From NCBI GenBank assembly GCA_021786815.1, contig JAJYMR010000160.1, positions 1 through 17,261 on the forward strand: a stretch of DNA of 17,261 bases. The letters run 5' to 3'. The DNA is from Deltaproteobacteria bacterium (GTDB lineage: Bacteria > Desulfobacterota > Binatia > Binatales > Binataceae). Each line of letters begins with the position of its first letter. Within the stretch, counting starts at the first letter, position 1. Under the pieces are notes generated by a model that was given only the letters and a program-made list of their open reading frames with translations, did not search any database and was not told the origin of the DNA. The translations under genes and the position numbers were made by a program. This document shows positions 13,725-17,261 of this stretch, one piece after another.

Positions 13725-15127
13725 GGCTGCTCACCCCCCATGCCCGCCATCGCGGGACCGGCGCCGCCGGCGCCGCCTGATGAAAGCGGATGCTGGATCG
13801 GCGGTGGTTTGGAGGCGGGCGAAGGCGCGCTTTCGGCCGCGGGCGGCTGCCACGTCATCTTGCCGAAGGCCGATTGCAGGCTGCTCTCGGAATCGATCAG
13901 GAACTCTGCCGAATCGACGACGCTGTCGCCTTCCTTGACGCCCGCAAGCACCTCGTACTGATTGCCGGCCTGCGCGCCGAGCTTGATTTCGCGCGGAGCA
14001 AAATGGCCGCCGCCGAGCGCGAGGATCGCGAAGTTCCTCTTGCCCGTGCGGATCACCGCGTCAACCGGAACAACCAGCGCCTTGCGCGAGACGACGGGCC
14101 TCAGATTCACGTCGGCCCACATCCCGGGCTTCAGTTCGAACCGCGGCCCGTTGCGGAACTCCATCCGAACCTCGACGGTTCGCGTCTTCTCCTTCAGGTA
14201 TGGATAGATGAAGATGACACGCCCGTGGTAGGTCACGCCGGGCTCGTAGGCAAGAGTGATTGCTGCTTCCTGGCCGAGCCGTATCCAGGGCATTTCGTAT
14301 TCGTAAATGTCGGCGTAGACCCAGATTTTCGAGAGATCGGCAAGCTGGAACATCGACTCACCGGGTTTCACGTACCCGCCCTGAAACACGTTCTTCTTGA
14401 CGACGATTCCGGTAAACGGCGCGTGAAGAACCATCGTGCGCGTTATCTTTCCTCGTTCGCGCAAAGCCTTTATCTGCGCGTCGGTGATGTCCCAGTAGCG
14501 AAGCCGCGTCTCGACCGACCTGGCCAGGTTGCGCGCGCCCGTCACCGCGTCGTCGAGCGGGCTCGCCTTCAGTTCCTTCTGAAACTGAAGCGCGTTCAGA
14601 TATTCCTGCTCGGTCGCGACCAGTTCGGGGCTGTAGATCGTGCCGAGCGGCTCGCCCCGGCGAACCATCTGACCCGGAAAATTCACGTACTGATTCTCGA
14701 CCCAGCCGCCGATCTTGGGTGCCACATCGGTCACGAGCCGCTCGTCGTAGTCGATTCGCCCGATCGTGCGGAGGTCGCGGGTGAGCATCTCGCGTCTGAC
14801 AACGGTTGTCTTGACTCCGATGTTCTGGACGGTGCGCGGATTGATCGCGACCGTGCCGGGAGGGCCCGCCTCGGCTTCGCCCGCGTAAACCGGCACGAGT
14901 TCCATGCCCATCGGATCCTTGCCGGGCTTGTCCGAGCGGTACCCGGGCACCATCGTGGACTTCCAATACAGGATTTTCCCACCGGGTGTGGCGGCCGGAT
15001 TCGCGGTCGGCTCGCGACGCGCGGCCGCACCCTCCTGCTCGGGACCGCGAGCGCATCCGGCCAACGCGAGAACCGTTGCCGCAAGGAACAATAAGGCCAA
15101 CTTCTGAAGCTTAATCGCCCGCATCAT
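13721..15127 (-). CDS. cusB: Membrane-fusion lipoprotein CusB
   Basis: CusB (468 residues) bridges CusA and the outer-membrane channel. A signal peptide ends in lipobox LAGC (C25). Residues 54-81 (YWKSTMVPGYRSDKPGKDP onward) are the N-terminal metal site of CusB type. M59, M73 and M75 correspond to the Met ligands M49, M64 and M66 of E. coli CusB, with one residue less between the first two. Then follow barrel-sandwich and hairpin elements (VAPKIGGWVENQYVNFPGQM; LHAPFTGIVVKKNVFQGGYV), a beta-barrel, and a membrane-proximal domain. The tail after residue 410 is Pro/Gly-rich, low-complexity and includes two Met (GPAMAGMGG). Start ATGATG overlaps the cusC stop. The first ATG is used here; the second would differ by one residue. 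Confidence 0.95.
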   Translation of the reverse strand: MMRAIKLQKLALLFLAATVLALAGCARGPEQEGAAARREPTANPAATPGGKILYWKSTMVPGYRSDKPGKDPMGMELVPVYAGEAEAGPPGTVAINPRTVQNIGVKTTVVRREMLTRDLRTIGRIDYDERLVTDVAPKIGGWVENQYVNFPGQMVRRGEPLGTIYSPELVATEQEYLNALQFQKELKASPLDDAVTGARNLARSVETRLRYWDITDAQIKALRERGKITRTMVLHAPFTGIVVKKNVFQGGYVKPGESMFQLADLSKIWVYADIYEYEMPWIRLGQEAAITLAYEPGVTYHGRVIFIYPYLKEKTRTVEVRMEFRNGPRFELKPGMWADVNLRPVVSRKALVVPVDAVIRTGKRNFAILALGGGHFAPREIKLGAQAGNQYEVLAGVKEGDSVVDSAEFLIDSESSLQSAFGKMTWQPPAAESAPSPASKPPPIQHPLSSGGAGGAGPAMAGMGGEQP

Positions 15128-16446
15128 TTCATTACTCCCGCTATCGGACGGCCGACCGCGCGCGTCAGGTCCGCGGCGGCGTCCTGGTATGCCTGCACCG
15201 CGCGATAGCGAAGCAGGCGGACGTCTTCGTACGACTTCAGGCTGTCGATCAGCGTGAGAAAATCGACGACCCCGGTCTGATAGCTGGCCTGCGCCGCGGC
15301 GATTCGCTGCGCCGTCTGCGGCATCAGGGTGGTCTCGTAGATCCGCTCGTTCCCGGCCGACGCGCGCACGCGCTCGTACGCGTCCTGCACCTGGTCGGCG
15401 ACCGAATCCGCGACGTTGCGCCGCGTGTACTTCTCTTCGAGCAGTCGCGCACCGGCTTCATCCACGCCCGCCTTGACGCGATCGACCCAGATTGGAAGCG
15501 AGAAGCCGATGGTCGCGGCCCAGATGTCGTGCCCGTTTTGCAGCACACCCTGGCTGGCGACCCCGATGTATTGTCCCCCGATGGAAAAATCCGGCAGATA
15601 GCCCATCTTCGCGAGCCTGACCGAGACGCGGCGCGCGTCGATCAGATGGTCTTCGGCCTTGAGTTCCGGGCGAGCGGCGCGCGCCTCTGAGATAAGCGTA
15701 TCGAGGGGCGCAATGTTCCGGCCTACGCCCATCTCCTCGGGCCTGCCGATTTCCGCCCGCGGGGGCCGGTCGAGAAGCGCGTTGAGCGCACCCAACGCCA
15801 CGTTGCGCTCTCGTTCGAAGTCGATTCGCTGCGTGGCGAGCAGGCTTAGTTCCTGTTGCGCCTCAAGTACGTCCTGTTCCGAGACCTTTCCCACCCGGTA
15901 TTTGGCCTGCGCAATCGACTCGAACTCGCGCACCAGGACCGTCGTTTCCGCATTCACCTCAAGCGCGCGCTGGGCGTAGTAATAATCCGCGTAACGAGCC
16001 CATACGCGGCGCGAGATCTCCTGTTCGACGGCCTTGAGATTTTCGAGCGTGGCGCGCGCCTGATGGGCCGCGATCCGTCCCTTGAGTGTGAGCTTGCCGG
16101 GAAACGGTATGTCCTGGGAGAAGCCGAAACCGTTGGCCTCCATCCCGGCGACCGTTTGGACCATGTTGCCCGTGTCGGGCATGTAGGTGACGGTCGGATT
16201 ATCGTAGGAACGGTCGATCGTGATGCGCTCGCGGGAGGCGCGCCACGCCTCGCGCGCCGCGCGGATCGCGGGATTATGCTCGGTCGCGTACGCTTGAACC
16301 GTCGCGAGCGAAGGATGCCGCCCGAGAGCGGACTCGCTGACGGCGCCCGAGGGGGTTTCGGAACGCTCCGCGGCGCGGACGGACGCCGGAGCGGCCGCGA
16401 TCGCGATCGCCAGAATTGTGAGCGCGGTAATATTGCGCTTGTGCAC
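15124..16446 (-). CDS. cusC: Outer-membrane efflux factor CusC (TolC family)
   Basis: The 440-residue outer-membrane channel of the Cus tripartite pump shows the TolC-family duplicated pattern. The first repeat runs over about 50-215 (NPAIRAAREAWRASRERITI, then FSQDIPFPGKLTLKG). The second covers about 245-440 and ends LTLIDSLKSYEDVRLLRYRA. The start is GTG at 16446, chosen because GAGG lies 7 nt upstream and a clean signal peptide follows (HKRNITALTILAIAIAAAPA). The frame also runs to an upstream ATG at 16485 that would bury that signal peptide. Unlike E. coli CusC there is no lipobox Cys, so it is probably cut by signal peptidase I near VRAA. Its stop overlaps cusB (ATGATG). Confidence 0.93.
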   Translation of the reverse strand: MHKRNITALTILAIAIAAAPASVRAAERSETPSGAVSESALGRHPSLATVQAYATEHNPAIRAAREAWRASRERITIDRSYDNPTVTYMPDTGNMVQTVAGMEANGFGFSQDIPFPGKLTLKGRIAAHQARATLENLKAVEQEISRRVWARYADYYYAQRALEVNAETTVLVREFESIAQAKYRVGKVSEQDVLEAQQELSLLATQRIDFERERNVALGALNALLDRPPRAEIGRPEEMGVGRNIAPLDTLISEARAARPELKAEDHLIDARRVSVRLAKMGYLPDFSIGGQYIGVASQGVLQNGHDIWAATIGFSLPIWVDRVKAGVDEAGARLLEEKYTRRNVADSVADQVQDAYERVRASAGNERIYETTLMPQTAQRIAAAQASYQTGVVDFLTLIDSLKSYEDVRLLRYRAVQAYQDAAADLTRAVGRPIAGVMK

Positions 16447-16476
16447 GTGAACACCTCGCTGAACTGAGCCTCGACA

Positions 16477-16499
16477 CCGCCGCACTCCGGGCGCGGCGG
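16477..16499. other. Stem-loop in the cusC leader
   Basis: CCGCCGC (16477-16483) and GCGGCGG (16493-16499) form a perfect 7-bp GC-only stem with a 9-nt loop. It lies about 30 nt upstream of the cusC start in the 108-nt gap after the Cys-rich gene. No U-tract is present. It could slow transcription, stabilise the cusCBA message or shape translation. Confidence 0.4.
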
Positions 16500-16521
16500 C
16501 TTAATCGTCCGCTTTCGCAAA

Positions 16522-16540
16522 TCCGGGAGACGATCCCGGA
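16522..16540 (-). terminator. Candidate weak terminator or attenuator between the Cys-rich gene and cusC
   Basis: TCCGGGA and TCCCGGA form a perfect 7-bp stem with a 5-nt loop. On the minus strand the stem is followed by only three T's (TTTGCG). This is too weak for an efficient intrinsic terminator but could give partial termination, so that the leader gene is made in excess over cusCBA. It starts about 15 nt after the stop of the Cys-rich gene. Confidence 0.35.
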
Positions 16541-16554
16541 CAAGAAAAGGCGAC

Positions 16555-16977
16555 TCAGATCAGGAACGCGTGCAGTGCTATGAAGGGTGGTATCGGAGTG
16601 TCGGCCGGAGGCCCGGGGTCGGGAGGCGAGGAAACGCGAAACCAATCGGCGGCAAGACGCGTTGCGCGGGTGCCGTCACTCGCAATGTGGGTCGCGGGAC
16701 CGGCTTCCGCGGCGCTCGCGGGAGCCGGCGCTTCGTCGCACGTCTGGCCGATTCCGCAGGCGCCGGCCCGTTCGCAATAATCGCCGAGACCTGGGCAACA
16801 GCACGGGTCGGACGCCATCTGCGCACGCTTCGTCACGGTCGCGCCGGCACATGACGCAACCGCCTGGCAGTTGGCCGTCAGGTAGGGCGCCGGCCACATA
16901 ATCAGGATTGCGGCCAGCAGCAGGGTTCCGAGACGACGCACGAGTCCAATTAAGCCTGTCTTTTTGATTTCGGACAA
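16555..16977 (-). CDS. Cys-rich exported small protein heading the cus operon
   Basis: I do not know an assigned function. With a TTG start at 16977 it has 140 residues. GGAAGG lies 8 nt upstream, the best ribosome site in the frame; ATG starts at 17055 and 17010 lack one. The N-terminus has KK and RR followed by LGTLLLAAILIMW, a signal peptide or membrane anchor. Eight Cys lie just beyond it: C37, C43, C59-C60-C61, C68, C74 and C80. A Pro-rich C-terminus ends PPFIALHAFLI. From memory, similar endings of the form PP-x-x-x-LH-x-FL occur in small unannotated proteins beside Cus/Czc operons. The Cys cluster suggests a periplasmic metal-binding role. It lies 108 nt upstream of cusC on the same strand. 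Confidence 0.6.
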   Translation of the reverse strand: MSEIKKTGLIGLVRRLGTLLLAAILIMWPAPYLTANCQAVASCAGATVTKRAQMASDPCCCPGLGDYCERAGACGIGQTCDEAPAPASAAEAGPATHIASDGTRATRLAADWFRVSSPPDPGPPADTPIPPFIALHAFLI

Positions 16978-17028
16978 GCCCGTGACCTTCCATCGGATTG
17001 GCGGATGCATCGTGCGTGCCAAAGAAAA

Positions 17029-17045
17029 ATGGCGCAATTCGCCAT
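17029..17045. promoter_or_regulatory. Perfect palindrome in an AT-rich island, candidate operator of the copper module
   Basis: ATGGCG-CAATT-CGCCAT is a perfect 6-bp inverted repeat with a 5-nt centre. A third copy of the half-site lies at 17074-17082 (ATGGCGCAA, identical to 17029-17037). On the minus strand TTATAT (17050-17045) adjoins the palindrome and could be a -10 element for the Cys-rich gene, with no good -35. On the plus strand the same bases read TATAAT. The stretch 17021-17062 is notably AT-rich for this genome. The regulator is unknown, and the sequence does not match the CueR box I remember. Confidence 0.45.
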
Positions 17046-17197
17046 ATAATTTCATTTGATTGAGTTCGAGCCGATGGCGCAAAACGCTGCAAATTCGTGG
17101 CTCGAAAGGCGCAGTTCCGGTCTTGCTCACCCTTATCGAAAACGCGGATGGAATCCTCGAATCGCAGCGCGTGACGAGGCCGGCATCCGGCGCGGTG

Positions 17198-17226
17198 TTG
17201 AGACGACTATCGCGCGTGTGTTAATC
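17198..17226 (+). promoter_or_regulatory. Sigma70-like promoter of the tRNA gene
   Basis: TTGAGA (17198-17203) and TTAATC (17221-17226) are separated by exactly 17 nt. Transcription would start near 17233, a few bases before the tRNA 5' end at 17237. The -35 matches four to five of the six consensus bases. The position relative to the tRNA makes this convincing for a stable-RNA promoter. Confidence 0.5.
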
Positions 17227-17236
17227 GATAAGGACT

Positions 17237-17261
17237 CGGGGCGTGGCGCAGCCTGGTAGCG
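17237..17261 (+). tRNA. 5' part of a tRNA, probably tRNA-Pro (cut by window end)
   Basis: The 25 nt present give an acceptor 5' strand CGGGGCG, then TG at positions 8-9. A D-arm follows, GCGC with loop AGCCTGGTA and return GCG. The D-loop GG and the first base C1 are typical of bacterial tRNA-Pro. The anticodon lies beyond the window, so the amino acid is an inference from the acceptor and D-arm sequence. Confidence 0.7.

Noticed and set aside
13790..15094. 434-residue open frame on the plus strand opposite cusB
   Set aside because: It mirrors cusB in the complementary frame and shows no recognisable domain.
17045..17050. Exact TATAAT on the plus strand as a promoter for the tRNA
   Set aside because: No -35 at the right distance, and it is about 190 nt from the tRNA. 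The 17198-17226 element is far better placed.
16978..17130. Longer start for the Cys-rich gene (up to 191 residues)
   Set aside because: It would place about 50 polar residues before the signal segment, and the upstream ATGs have no ribosome site, while TTG 16977 does.
17056..17259. 67-residue plus-strand frame running into the tRNA
   Set aside because: It overlaps the tRNA and its promoter, has no ribosome site and no recognisable sequence.
1..17261. CRISPR arrays, insertion sequences, integrases or attachment sites
   Set aside because: I saw no regularly spaced repeats, transposase-like proteins or terminal inverted repeats. The many CG-rich short repeats are compositional.

Overview
This is a GC-rich bacterial window with very tight gene packing. 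Almost everything between 827 and 16977 lies on the minus strand. Genes are joined by ATGA or ATGATG overlaps or by gaps of a few bases. Domain content suggests a deltaproteobacteria-like or Binatota-like soil lineage: a flavin-dependent luciferase-like monooxygenase end, a bacterial V/A-type ATPase and a Cus-type RND pump. That placement is an inference with low confidence, since the window has no rRNA or other phylogenetic marker.

Left edge, plus strand (1-787): the last 55 codons of a probable luciferase-like flavin monooxygenase, then a 187-residue protein with an HELCH zinc-protease motif. These genes converge on the long minus-strand block.

Centre, minus strand (9695 down to 827): a complete nine-subunit V/A-type ATPase operon in the order H(G)-C-I-K-F-E-A-B-D, ending in a UspA-type universal stress protein coupled to subunit D by an ATGA overlap. 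All parts of a rotary machine are present: catalytic A with its P-loop, non-catalytic B, central stalk D, F and C, peripheral stalk E and H, membrane stator I and ring subunit K. The ring sequence looks proton-type rather than sodium-type.

Right part, minus strand (16977 down to 9765): a copper/silver efflux module. It begins with a cysteine-rich secreted or anchored 140-residue protein. Next come the outer-membrane factor CusC, the membrane-fusion lipoprotein CusB with an N-terminal Met site, and the RND pump CusA with the full Met triad and proton-relay residues. They are followed by an overlapping Cys-rich NosL-like lipoprotein and a 72-residue YHS-domain protein. No convincing terminator separates this module from the ATPase operon, so read-through is possible but not shown.

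Right edge, plus strand: a promoter-like element followed by the first 25 nt of a tRNA, probably tRNA-Pro, cut by the window end. The divergent region between it and the Cys-rich gene holds an AT-rich island with a perfect 17-nt palindrome, a candidate operator for the copper module.
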